DNA from: Flavobacteriales bacterium
GTDB lineage: Bacteria > Bacteroidota > Bacteroidia > Flavobacteriales_D > Crocinitomicaceae
Direction: 5' to 3'
NCBI GenBank assembly: GCA_947463385.1
Contig: CANHSL010000019.1
Coordinates: 1 to 33,340, forward strand
Length of the DNA: 33,340 nt
A model generated the notes under the pieces. It had not been told where the DNA came from. It was given only the letters and a program-made list of their open reading frames with translations, and did not search any database. Within the stretch, counting starts at the first letter, position 1. Each line of letters begins with the position of its first letter. Both the position numbers and the translations under genes were made by a program. Shown one piece after another: positions 24,230 to 32,222 of the stretch.

Positions 24230-26074
24230 TTATTTTACTTTTTTCACGATAAACTCTGTTCTTCGGTTTTTTGCATGTTCTTCTTCCGGACAAGTTGAAA
24301 CTACCTTCCCTTCGCACGGGCAGTTTACTTTTAATTTAGCTTCTCCAAATCCTACCCCTGAAATACGGGTTGGTGTTGTAATTCTGGAACGTATATAGTC
24401 TGCAGAGGCTTTAGCTCGATTGTCAGATAATTTTTTGTTCGCATCTTTAGCACCACGGCAATCGGTATGAGATCCTAATTCAATGATCATGCTCGGATAT
24501 TCATTCATGATGCTAACAATTTTATCCAATTGAATAGCCGCGTCTTCCCGAATATCGAACTTTCCGTAATCAAAATAGATATCACCTAACTGCATTAGTT
24601 TTGAAAGGTCTACACCAACCTCAACCTTACCAATGCTTAAATCAATTAAGTCGTTTATGCTAACCGAACCCGTTATAGTAGGCGAATAGCTGAAGTCTAT
24701 TAATTTGGTAGCATAATCTTTCTTTTCCAACTTAATTTCAAACTTTTGTGTTTCCCCATATTTCAAATCTTGGAATGCTTTCGTGAAACTACCATTTACG
24801 TCGGAATTTGTAATTAATATTTCCTTTCCTGAGTTAAGGTCTTTCAGGGTAACTTTAACGCCTTGAAGCGTATTCTTTGTTTTAGTATCCGTTACAATAC
24901 CGGTGTAGGTGACATTTGGCCGATTTTCAAGGGCTACATTTTGTTTTACCTTAGGTGTATTAAAATCAGTATTTAGATTGAACTGTTCGTTTTTGTGGTT
25001 CTCCTTTTGAACTTCAACCGTATAGGTTTGATCGGGTTCTAGATTCACATTGTATCCACCTTTCGCATCGGTTGTCAGTGTCGCTACAATTTCACCGGAT
25101 TGATTCTTAATGTTCAAGGTAGCCTCACGCAAGGTATCATTCGTGTTAAGGTCTGTAACGGTCCCTGACATGATAACTTTAAATACAATTGGACGCAGTT
25201 GCGTAAAGCTGTAGATGTTATCGTTGTTTTTTTCACGATTTGAGCTCATGTAGCCTTTCATATCTTCGTGATAAACGATCGCTATGTCATCTGATAAACT
25301 GTTAATGGGCGCCTCGAGATTCATCGGATTGAATACATCTTTACCATTCTTCAATTCTGTAACAAATAAATCATAACCACCTAGTCCTTTCAATCCATTG
25401 GAAGAGAAGAATAATTGTCCTTCCGGACTAAACCAAGGGAAAAACTCATTTCCGGTGGTGTTAACTTTTGGTCCTAGATTAATAGGCTCTCCAATAGTAC
25501 CATTAGCATCTAAAGGTGCCACATACAGGTCTGTTCCGCCTTGTCCGCCCGGTGCTTCGGATGCAAATACGAGATAATCCCCATCTTTTGAGACAGCCGG
25601 ATGACCTACAGAATACGCTTTGTTGTTGATGTTGCACGGTGTGATATTACTCCATTTGCCTTTTGTGCTAACTTCTGCTGTAAACAACATGAGTTCTCTT
25701 TTTTGGCTTGCTGCGTTTTTTTTCTTTGAATTTCGAGTAAAGAATACACGTTTACCATCGGGTGTAAAGCTAAGTGGACCTTCATTGAATTTACTATTTG
25801 ATTTGCGTTGAAATTTGCCCACTTTATTGGACTTGGCATCAACGGTAAAGTAATTAAAGAAATGTTGGTCGTTTCCGTTTACACGCTTCACGATTCCCCA
25901 TTCTTTACTTGAAACTAAAATCAAGGCGTTATTGCCAGCATTTTTGTACACGCCAATCTCTGCATCCTCGGCTTTGAACTTAGCTGGATTTACGGAGAAA
26001 TACGGATTATTTCCTTGAGAAATCGCTGTTGTTGCAAGGAAAAATGAAAATAAAAGTGTTAGTTGTTTAACCAT
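24230..26074 (-). CDS. OmpA-family protein with PD40 propeller and carboxypeptidase-regulatory-like domains
   Basis: 614 residues. The signal peptide is LLFSFFLATTAISQ. Residues about 25-300 are a PD40/WD40-like propeller (PLSFTPDGKRVFFTRN, HPAVSKDGDYLVFASEA, FFPWFSPEGQLFFSSNGL). About 305-480 has two carboxypeptidase-regulatory-like beta domains (SGTVTDLNTNDTLREATL, YTGIVTDTKTKNTLQGVKV). The OmpA peptidoglycan-binding domain starts at about 499 (IYFDYGKFDIREDAA, then ELGSHTDCRGAKDANKKLSD, NRAKASADYI). This architecture is that of the PorE-like T9SS-linked proteins. It follows the PorP/SprF gene by 11 bases and ends the operon. The probable role is anchoring an outer-membrane complex to peptidoglycan; which paralog it is cannot be said. 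Confidence 0.88.
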   Translation of the reverse strand: MVKQLTLLFSFFLATTAISQGNNPYFSVNPAKFKAEDAEIGVYKNAGNNALILVSSKEWGIVKRVNGNDQHFFNYFTVDAKSNKVGKFQRKSNSKFNEGPLSFTPDGKRVFFTRNSKKKNAASQKRELMLFTAEVSTKGKWSNITPCNINNKAYSVGHPAVSKDGDYLVFASEAPGGQGGTDLYVAPLDANGTIGEPINLGPKVNTTGNEFFPWFSPEGQLFFSSNGLKGLGGYDLFVTELKNGKDVFNPMNLEAPINSLSDDIAIVYHEDMKGYMSSNREKNNDNIYSFTQLRPIVFKVIMSGTVTDLNTNDTLREATLNIKNQSGEIVATLTTDAKGGYNVNLEPDQTYTVEVQKENHKNEQFNLNTDFNTPKVKQNVALENRPNVTYTGIVTDTKTKNTLQGVKVTLKDLNSGKEILITNSDVNGSFTKAFQDLKYGETQKFEIKLEKKDYATKLIDFSYSPTITGSVSINDLIDLSIGKVEVGVDLSKLMQLGDIYFDYGKFDIREDAAIQLDKIVSIMNEYPSMIIELGSHTDCRGAKDANKKLSDNRAKASADYIRSRITTPTRISGVGFGEAKLKVNCPCEGKVVSTCPEEEHAKNRRTEFIVKKVK

Positions 26075-26085
26075 GATTACTAAGC

Positions 26086-26976
26086 TTAAAAGTATCTAGG
26101 GGATTTAACGTCAGATTTTTTGTAATTGAAGTCATAGGACATAAGGACTTCAAAGGTTCCATTGTTATAATTTCTAATGGGTGTCATGCCATACTCGCTG
26201 GCAAGACCTAATCTAAATTGTCGCGTAATTTGATATTGAACAAAACCGCCAGCAGCTGCGTTCCATCGGTTCATAGCACCAATCCATAGTTTGTCATTAA
26301 AAATTCCAGCAAGTGAAATATCCATACTCATCGGAGCACCCATGGTTGCTTTAACCTGAACACTCGGACGAAGTTTCCATTTTGCGCTTACAGGAAAAAC
26401 ACCTCCAACGATTCCAAAATAATGACGTTGTTCACGATAGGTAGTTGAGTTTGCGCTTTCCATCAATCGAGGTGAGCTTAGGCCTAGGAAAAAATGTTCG
26501 TCGTGATAATACACCCCAAAACCAACGTTAGGATTAAGTTGATTTTGCACATTCGCGAATGCGGGATCATCTGCTTGAACATTTTGGTCAATTTTGTCGA
26601 CATTCAACATATTAACACCACCTTTCAAACCCAAGGCTAAGCGAGCAGTTTTTCCTAGTTTGAAGGTGTAAGAGAAATCAGCATATACCATGGTCTGACG
26701 AACAGGTCCGATCATATCGTTGACAGCAGTTAAGCCTAAACCAACCGAACGATAATTCAGGGGGGTATGAAGGCTTAAGGTAGTGGAACGTGGAGCACCG
26801 TCAAATCCAACCCATTGTTCGCGGTGAATCGCGTTAGCACTTAACATGCCTGAACTTCCTGCATATGCTGGATTAACGTGCAAGAAATTGTCAAAGTACT
26901 GTGTAAATTGAGGGTCTTGTTGCGCATTAACCAAGTTGCCAATGAATAATGCAGCGAGTATTATAATTTTTTTCAT
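26086..26976 (-). CDS. PorP/SprF-family type IX secretion outer-membrane protein
   Basis: 296 residues. The signal peptide is MKKIIILAALFIGNLVNAQ. The family hallmark follows directly: QDPQFTQYFDNFLHVNPAYAG, then REQWVGFDGAPRSTTLSLH, with barrel strands through to YDFNYKK near the C-terminus. SprF/PorP proteins are 14-strand outer-membrane barrels that help deliver or hold T9SS substrates carrying type B C-terminal domains; paralogs are normally paired with a specific large substrate gene. That pairing is seen here: the large type B protein gene ends 22 bases upstream and the OmpA gene starts 11 bases downstream. So this is a dedicated partner rather than the general PorP. Confidence 0.92.
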   Translation of the reverse strand: MKKIIILAALFIGNLVNAQQDPQFTQYFDNFLHVNPAYAGSSGMLSANAIHREQWVGFDGAPRSTTLSLHTPLNYRSVGLGLTAVNDMIGPVRQTMVYADFSYTFKLGKTARLALGLKGGVNMLNVDKIDQNVQADDPAFANVQNQLNPNVGFGVYYHDEHFFLGLSSPRLMESANSTTYREQRHYFGIVGGVFPVSAKWKLRPSVQVKATMGAPMSMDISLAGIFNDKLWIGAMNRWNAAAGGFVQYQITRQFRLGLASEYGMTPIRNYNNGTFEVLMSYDFNYKKSDVKSPRYF

Positions 26977-26998
26977 AACGTTTCCTGTATTGTAAACC

Positions 26999-29311
26999 TT
27001 AGTTCTTGATATATATATAACCTTTTACCGCTTCTTCTCCGTTGTTTTTATCAAAAACATAGAAATAAGTTCCATCCGGTAGAAGTTCACCTCCGAGCGT
27101 CGAAACATTTGCTTTTCCAACAAATTCATTGGTGTAGAATTCCTTGTGATAAACTTCTGTACCAAAACGGTTGAATATTTGAAGGTGGTTGTTTTCAAAG
27201 TAATCCGCTCCGGTAATGGTCCAATTGTCATTTTTCCCATCACCATTCGGTGAAATACCTTCCGGAAAACTCAAAATACAGTAGGATTGTGTTGGAGCTG
27301 GATCACATGGATCTAATGGGTCGCTTCCTTGATTTACTTCAGTGCCATCATTCGCGCCATCTCCGTCGGTGTCTGGATTGAATGCATCGGTAGTTAACAA
27401 GAGCGTTTCTATTTCGTTCGTAAGGCCATCCCCATCACAATCAGCATTGTTGTAAGTTGGACCAAGCGGTAAAGTAATACTAGCCGTTAAGAAACTACAT
27501 GGATTCGTAACTTCGGTATTGTCTGTCACTTCGGTAGCATTTGTTACTCCGTCTTGATCACAATCCCAAGCATTCCATGCTGCACTTGTCGGTACTGTTT
27601 GACTTGAAGCAATGTATTCACAACCACTTTGAGGGTTAGTAGCGTCTGTAAGCTCTGCAGAATTTAACACCCCATCACCGTCACAATCTTCGTTCATCCA
27701 AACGGAAGTTTGAGCCATTGTAATGCTGCTGGCCACATAATTACATACATCTAAATAATAGGTACTGTCTTCTATCTCATCCGCGTTTTGTACACCGTCT
27801 CCATCACAATCTAAGAAAAACCAAAGCGCATCTTGAGCAACTGTAATGCTTGCAGGAATTAAAGAACAAGGGTTTGTAGGATTAGTATTATCTGTTATTT
27901 CATCCCCATTGGTAACTCCGTCACCGTCACAATCATCTGCCAACCAACCGTTGCTTGGCGTTAGGGTCATGCTAATAGCAAATAATGAACATGCATCCAT
28001 TCCATTGGTTCCAGATTGAATTTCATTACCATTGGTTACTCCGTCACCATCACAGTCCAAGGCATTCCACGCAACATTTGCAGTAGCGTTTTGTGCGATG
28101 AAAGGAAACGAACAGTCATTATCCATTGCATATCCCATCCCAAATTCAACCCCGTTGGTATATCCGTCGCCATCACAATCTGCATTTACCCATACTGGAC
28201 CATAAGTCAATGTTTGACTAGCAATTACGTAGTCGCACGGATCATTAGGGTCTGTATTATCTGTTAATTCTGTTGCATTCGTTACGCCGTCACCGTCGCA
28301 ATCCGCCGCAGGGTTAAGGTCACATGGTGAAACGGTAATGTGAATCCATGCTTGCGAACAGGCGCTTACTAAGGGTGCAGCAGAATCACAAACTTGATAA
28401 TAAATTGAGTCTTGTCCGTTAAAGCCAATGGTAGGGGCGTAAACCACTTGTCCATTTAGTATCGTAGCTGAACCATGAACTGGTCCAAACAAAATTTGAA
28501 CGGTACTTAATAATAACGGGTTGTCGATGTCATTATCATTTGCTAGTTGATTCAAGGTATTTATTGAATTCTCATCAACCGTATAGGTATCGTTATTCAA
28601 TGACGGTGCATCGTTAATCGGCGTTACATCAATAAACAAGGTGTCGGTTGAGCATGCAATAGGTAAGGGACTACCGTTATCGCATACGCTTATCACAACT
28701 AGGTCTGTTCCAAAATAATTTGCATTCGGAGTATACGTAAACGAACCGTTGGCCGCTAAAGTAAACACCCCGTTAGTAGCATTCACAAGGGGAAGAATTG
28801 TACAGCTAAGTGTGGTATTTTCAACATCATAATCACCATTGGCTAATAAATTACCAGATTGCAACCCTGCATCTTCGGTAATTGAAAGGTAATTGCTGTT
28901 CGTAACGGGTGCATCATTGATTGCCGTTAAATTCACCGAAATCAGGGCAGTATTTGAAGTTTGCCCAAGGCTGTTATTAATGCTGTAGCTAATCGATTCT
29001 GTTCCATTGAAATGTAGGTTCGGAACGAATAAAACGTTACCTGTAAAATAATCAACGGACCATTGGCCATTTGTACTCGTTACGGTAGATTGTAGTCCAG
29101 GCAACACCGTATTTAAGTCGATGGAGGAAAGAACAAGCGTGCCTCCATTGGCTATATCATTTGATTGAATAGCCGAAACTGAAATTATTTGGTCCTCATT
29201 TCCTGAGGCAATATCTGTTGTCGCAATCGGTTGTGAAAGGGCTATTAACGGAAGGAATAATAAAAAACCTATGAATAGGACTTTATAAAAAGGGTTTTCG
29301 TTTTGCTTCAT
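26999..29311 (-). CDS. Large secreted surface protein with type B T9SS sorting domain
   Basis: 770 residues from the chosen start. The signal peptide is VLFIGFLLFLPLIALSQ. Residues about 30-320 hold three cadherin-like/Ig-like domains (ANGSFTYTPNANYFG, TPINDAPSLNND). Residues about 330-670 are eight Asp-rich repeats (DCDGDGVTN-type, thrombospondin-3-like calcium loops). The last 89 residues are the gliding-motility-type C-terminal domain (GISPNGDGKNDNW, IFNRFGTEVY, LLPDGTYFYVF, KGYIYIKN), the signal for secretion by the type IX system. I chose ATG 29311 (MKQNENPF) because the candidate promoter at 29333-29340 lies inside the longer frame that opens at 29359. It heads the operon with PorP/SprF and OmpA. 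Probable role: cell-surface adhesin or matrix protein. Confidence 0.88.
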   Translation of the reverse strand: MKQNENPFYKVLFIGFLLFLPLIALSQPIATTDIASGNEDQIISVSAIQSNDIANGGTLVLSSIDLNTVLPGLQSTVTSTNGQWSVDYFTGNVLFVPNLHFNGTESISYSINNSLGQTSNTALISVNLTAINDAPVTNSNYLSITEDAGLQSGNLLANGDYDVENTTLSCTILPLVNATNGVFTLAANGSFTYTPNANYFGTDLVVISVCDNGSPLPIACSTDTLFIDVTPINDAPSLNNDTYTVDENSINTLNQLANDNDIDNPLLLSTVQILFGPVHGSATILNGQVVYAPTIGFNGQDSIYYQVCDSAAPLVSACSQAWIHITVSPCDLNPAADCDGDGVTNATELTDNTDPNDPCDYVIASQTLTYGPVWVNADCDGDGYTNGVEFGMGYAMDNDCSFPFIAQNATANVAWNALDCDGDGVTNGNEIQSGTNGMDACSLFAISMTLTPSNGWLADDCDGDGVTNGDEITDNTNPTNPCSLIPASITVAQDALWFFLDCDGDGVQNADEIEDSTYYLDVCNYVASSITMAQTSVWMNEDCDGDGVLNSAELTDATNPQSGCEYIASSQTVPTSAAWNAWDCDQDGVTNATEVTDNTEVTNPCSFLTASITLPLGPTYNNADCDGDGLTNEIETLLLTTDAFNPDTDGDGANDGTEVNQGSDPLDPCDPAPTQSYCILSFPEGISPNGDGKNDNWTITGADYFENNHLQIFNRFGTEVYHKEFYTNEFVGKANVSTLGGELLPDGTYFYVFDKNNGEEAVKGYIYIKN
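27300..28307 (-). repeat. Eight tandem 123-bp coding repeats (DCDGDG calcium-loop type)
   Basis: The Asp codon that opens each DCDGDG (once DCDQDG) motif starts on the - strand at 28303, 28180, 28057, 27934, 27811, 27688, 27565 and 27442, an exact 123-base (41-codon) step every time. Each unit has a Cys in the motif and a second Cys about 21 residues later, suggesting one disulfide per repeat, and loops of alternating Asp that would bind calcium. The bases outside the motif have diverged well. Confidence 0.9.
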
Positions 29312-29332
29312 TGAGTCAAAATTATTTGAGCC

Positions 29333-29340
29333 CAAATATA
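29333..29340 (-). promoter_or_regulatory. Candidate -7 box of the T9SS-associated operon
   Basis: TATATTTG on the - strand is an exact match to TAnnTTTG. Transcription would begin near 29326, about 15 bases before ATG 29311. A second exact match, TAATTTTG at 29324-29317, lies too near the ATG to be a likely promoter. No clear -33 TTG at standard spacing was seen. Confidence 0.4.
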
Positions 29341-29430
29341 AGTAAAAAAAACGAAACACAGGGTTAATATACAGCCAAAATAAACTTGGATATTCGTCAG
29401 AACTTCCTGTTTATCAGGTTTAACGCGGGA

Positions 29431-30783
29431 TTATAAAATTAACATCCAGCCTGCAAATAACAAAATCAGCGAGGTGATAAGAACCACCGCCAATTTCCAA
29501 TCCAGTGATATTTTTTCAGGAGGAGTTTGCTTGGAAAAAATTAAAAGGATTAATCTTAAATAAATATACGCGCCAATTACTGAACTCAAAATTGCTGCAA
29601 TTCCGAGCACTGGATGCAACTGAATAATGTCTTTTATCAAAAGAAATTTACCAAAGAAACCGGTGAATGGCGGGATACCACTTAAGGAAAGGAGCGCTAC
29701 TAGTAAGCTAAATCCTAACAATGGATTTTTATATCCAATTCCTTCAAGCGAAGAGATTCGATCATCCTCTTCAGAAACAACTTGTGAAATAAACAGCAGT
29801 ATGAGTGAACTGGCGCCATAACCAAGAAGGAAAATAACTAAACTACGTTCCCCTGACTCCGTTCCATTCATTATGGATAGAAGGGCGATTCCTGTATTGC
29901 TAATTCCTGAAAATGCCATCAAGCGTTTTAACGAGGTTTGTTTCAATCCAGAGAAATAACCGATGAACAAAGAGGCAATGATTACCACATACATAAAATA
30001 CATCCAGTGATCGCTTAAATTACCGAAGGTTGTTTTTATCAACTTATATAAGGCAATAAACCCTGCGATTTTTACCACAGTAGACATATACGCCATAACA
30101 CCTTTTGAACTTCCTTCATATACATCAGCATTCCAGAAATGAAATGGAAAAGCCCCAACTTTAAATAACAAGGAAGCAATAATTAGGAGTACACCGGCAA
30201 TCATTAATGCAGGCGTATAAAGTCCGCTCATTACAGCGAATCCAATTTCATTCAAGTTAAAACTACCCGTAGCACCAAAAACTAAGGCAATACCAAAGAG
30301 TAAAATTGCCGTTGCAAAGGACCCAGTGAAGAAGTACTTTAGGGCTGCTTCAGAAGCCAAATGTTCCGCTTTTCTACTCCCAACAAGTACATAAACAGGA
30401 ATTGAAAGGATTTCAAGGCCAATAAAAAACATGAAAAAATCTTTAAACCCAATCAAACAGAGCCCACCCGTCAAGGAGAACATCATCAACGAAGTAATGT
30501 CTGCGTAATGTGATTTATCTTTTGATTGCATCGCATAACCACCAATTAGAACAAGTCCGGTGAATAGAATAGCCATTAGGCTCAGGTAAATCTGAGGACC
30601 ATTAAACACCAAACTTCCTGCATAGCTTTTTAAGATAGAAACATACGACGCGTGATTCCAAAAAAGCACAAAGGCAACACTTAATCCAAGTAAGTTTAAA
30701 CCTAAGGCATACGCAGGTTTTTTCATCATCCCCAAAAACAAGGAGATTAAACCGGTTAAAAAGATTATCAATAACGCATCCAT
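29431..30783 (-). CDS. nuoN: NADH-quinone oxidoreductase subunit N
   Basis: 450 residues, almost entirely hydrophobic with about 13-14 membrane helices. Antiporter-type residues are visible: Glu in FFIGLEILSIPVYVLVG, and Lys in LLFKVGAFPFHFWNADVY, followed by KGVMAYMSTVVKIAGF. The late LSLSGIPPFTGFFGKFLL block is typical for NuoN/NuoM/NuoL. It is one of three proton-pumping membrane-arm subunits of respiratory complex I. Its ATG shares one base with the nuoM stop (TAATG), so it is translated with nuoM. It is the last gene of the operon; no convincing terminator was found in the gap to 29360, only a weak CCTG/CAGG hairpin near 29406-29418. Confidence 0.95.
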   Translation of the reverse strand: MDALLIIFLTGLISLFLGMMKKPAYALGLNLLGLSVAFVLFWNHASYVSILKSYAGSLVFNGPQIYLSLMAILFTGLVLIGGYAMQSKDKSHYADITSLMMFSLTGGLCLIGFKDFFMFFIGLEILSIPVYVLVGSRKAEHLASEAALKYFFTGSFATAILLFGIALVFGATGSFNLNEIGFAVMSGLYTPALMIAGVLLIIASLLFKVGAFPFHFWNADVYEGSSKGVMAYMSTVVKIAGFIALYKLIKTTFGNLSDHWMYFMYVVIIASLFIGYFSGLKQTSLKRLMAFSGISNTGIALLSIMNGTESGERSLVIFLLGYGASSLILLFISQVVSEEDDRISSLEGIGYKNPLLGFSLLVALLSLSGIPPFTGFFGKFLLIKDIIQLHPVLGIAAILSSVIGAYIYLRLILLIFSKQTPPEKISLDWKLAVVLITSLILLFAGWMLIL

Positions 30784-32222
30784 TATTTGATTATAAGTTG
30801 GGTATCGGCTCCTGCTTCGAGCATGTGCTTGATACTTGGTTTAACAATAGAAAATATAAAATCGGGGTACAATCCGAGTGTTACTGCCAGTATAGCGATC
30901 AACACGAATACCGATACTTCATTCCATTTTAAATCGGCAAACGTTGAAATGCTTGGTGCACCCATGCTGCTCATCTGGTATGCACGAATCATGTATACGG
31001 CACCAATAACTAAGGTTAAGGCAGACAAAATACCCATCCATACATTAAAATCAAATACAGCTTTAATCAAAAGAAATTCTCCGATAAATCCTGCGGTCAT
31101 AGGAACTGAAAGCGAAATAAATAAAATCACACCGAACCAAAAGCCAAATCGCGGCGCTATTTTAGCAATACCACCCATCTCTCGTAAATTAGAAGTTCCC
31201 AAACGATCTTCTATAATCCCTGCGGCTAGGAATAATCCAATGGCGATTAAACTGTGGTTAATCATTTGAATTATACTTCCTTGGATTGAATCTAGGGAGA
31301 ACACCATAATTCCGGCAGCAATTAAGCCCAAGTGACTGATGGAAGCGAAGGCAAATACTTTGCGGATGTTTACTTCACGCATCGCAATGAACGCACCGTA
31401 TAAAATTCCGATTACCCCAAGGATAATTACAGGCCATTGCCAATAAGTTAATGCATTTTGATTCAACCCAATCATCCATTTTATCATTCCGAATAAAGCC
31501 ATCTTCAGCATAATCGCTGATAAAAGCATGGTTCCAGCCATAGGAGCGGTTGAATAAGTATTAGGTTGCCATGTGTGGAATGGGAAAAGTGGAATCTTTA
31601 CAGCAAACGCGATTAAAAATCCTGTAAAAATCCAACAGGCATATTTTGCAGGTATCGCGGTGTACTGAATCGCTTCATACGCATAGGAAGAACTATACAC
31701 ACCAATTGCCAAGATAGAGAGTAACATAAAGAGCGAACCAAATAAAGTATACAAGAAAAATTTCAGCAAGTTTTGTTGATTTTCCTTAGCTCCGAACCAA
31801 TATAACATCAAGAATACCGGGATTAGCGTGAATTCCCAAAACACATAGAAAAGTACAGCATCCTGTGAAGCGAACAAGCCGTTTAGCCCAAATTGCATTA
31901 TAAACATCAGCCCGGCAAAGAGTGGGGAATTCGCTTCGGTTCTATTATAATTGGCCAAGGCAACTAAAAAGATTACCAAATTACTCAAGGAAAGCATGAC
32001 GATTCCAATCCCGTCATACGCCATTTCAAAGGTGAGTCCTAATTTGAAAACCTTACCGGTATGAAATATATATTCCATGTAACGTGGATCGAAGGACCCC
32101 AATCGAACCAACACCAGCGCCAGTGAAATAAGCGCAAATAATATACTTGTGTTTTTCACCCATTTACTTGGGATGAAAAAGGAAAGAATTCCAAGAAGCA
32201 GGGGGATTAGTACTAGTTCCAA
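30783..32222 (-). CDS. nuoM: NADH-quinone oxidoreductase subunit M
   Basis: 479 residues from the chosen start, about 14 membrane helices. Key family residues are present: the conserved Glu in VLFYVFWEFTLIPVFLMLYW and the proton-channel Lys in AFAVKIPLFPFHTWQPNTY, then MLLSAIMLKMALFGM. It is a proton-translocating subunit of complex I in the inner membrane. The first in-frame ATG, at 32279, would overlap nuoL by 67 bases and add an unusual polar leader (DGYRSYYAYRVLPYKYN). A TTG at 32222 gives MELVLIPLLLGIL, a normal NuoM start, with a 10-base overlap; I prefer it, but this is not certain. It overlaps nuoN by one base. Confidence 0.93.
   Translation of the reverse strand: MELVLIPLLLGILSFFIPSKWVKNTSILFALISLALVLVRLGSFDPRYMEYIFHTGKVFKLGLTFEMAYDGIGIVMLSLSNLVIFLVALANYNRTEANSPLFAGLMFIMQFGLNGLFASQDAVLFYVFWEFTLIPVFLMLYWFGAKENQQNLLKFFLYTLFGSLFMLLSILAIGVYSSSYAYEAIQYTAIPAKYACWIFTGFLIAFAVKIPLFPFHTWQPNTYSTAPMAGTMLLSAIMLKMALFGMIKWMIGLNQNALTYWQWPVIILGVIGILYGAFIAMREVNIRKVFAFASISHLGLIAAGIMVFSLDSIQGSIIQMINHSLIAIGLFLAAGIIEDRLGTSNLREMGGIAKIAPRFGFWFGVILFISLSVPMTAGFIGEFLLIKAVFDFNVWMGILSALTLVIGAVYMIRAYQMSSMGAPSISTFADLKWNEVSVFVLIAILAVTLGLYPDFIFSIVKPSIKHMLEAGADTQLIIK

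Noticed and set aside
27025-27246. Antisense and shifted-frame open frames within large genes (for example 27025-27246, 25606-25842, 30787-31269, 2595-2963)
   Set aside because: They lie wholly inside well-supported genes, show no domain, and are expected by chance in these reading frames.
29400-29425. Terminator after nuoN
   Set aside because: The only hairpin seen is a 4-bp CCTG/CAGG stem with no following T run on the - strand.
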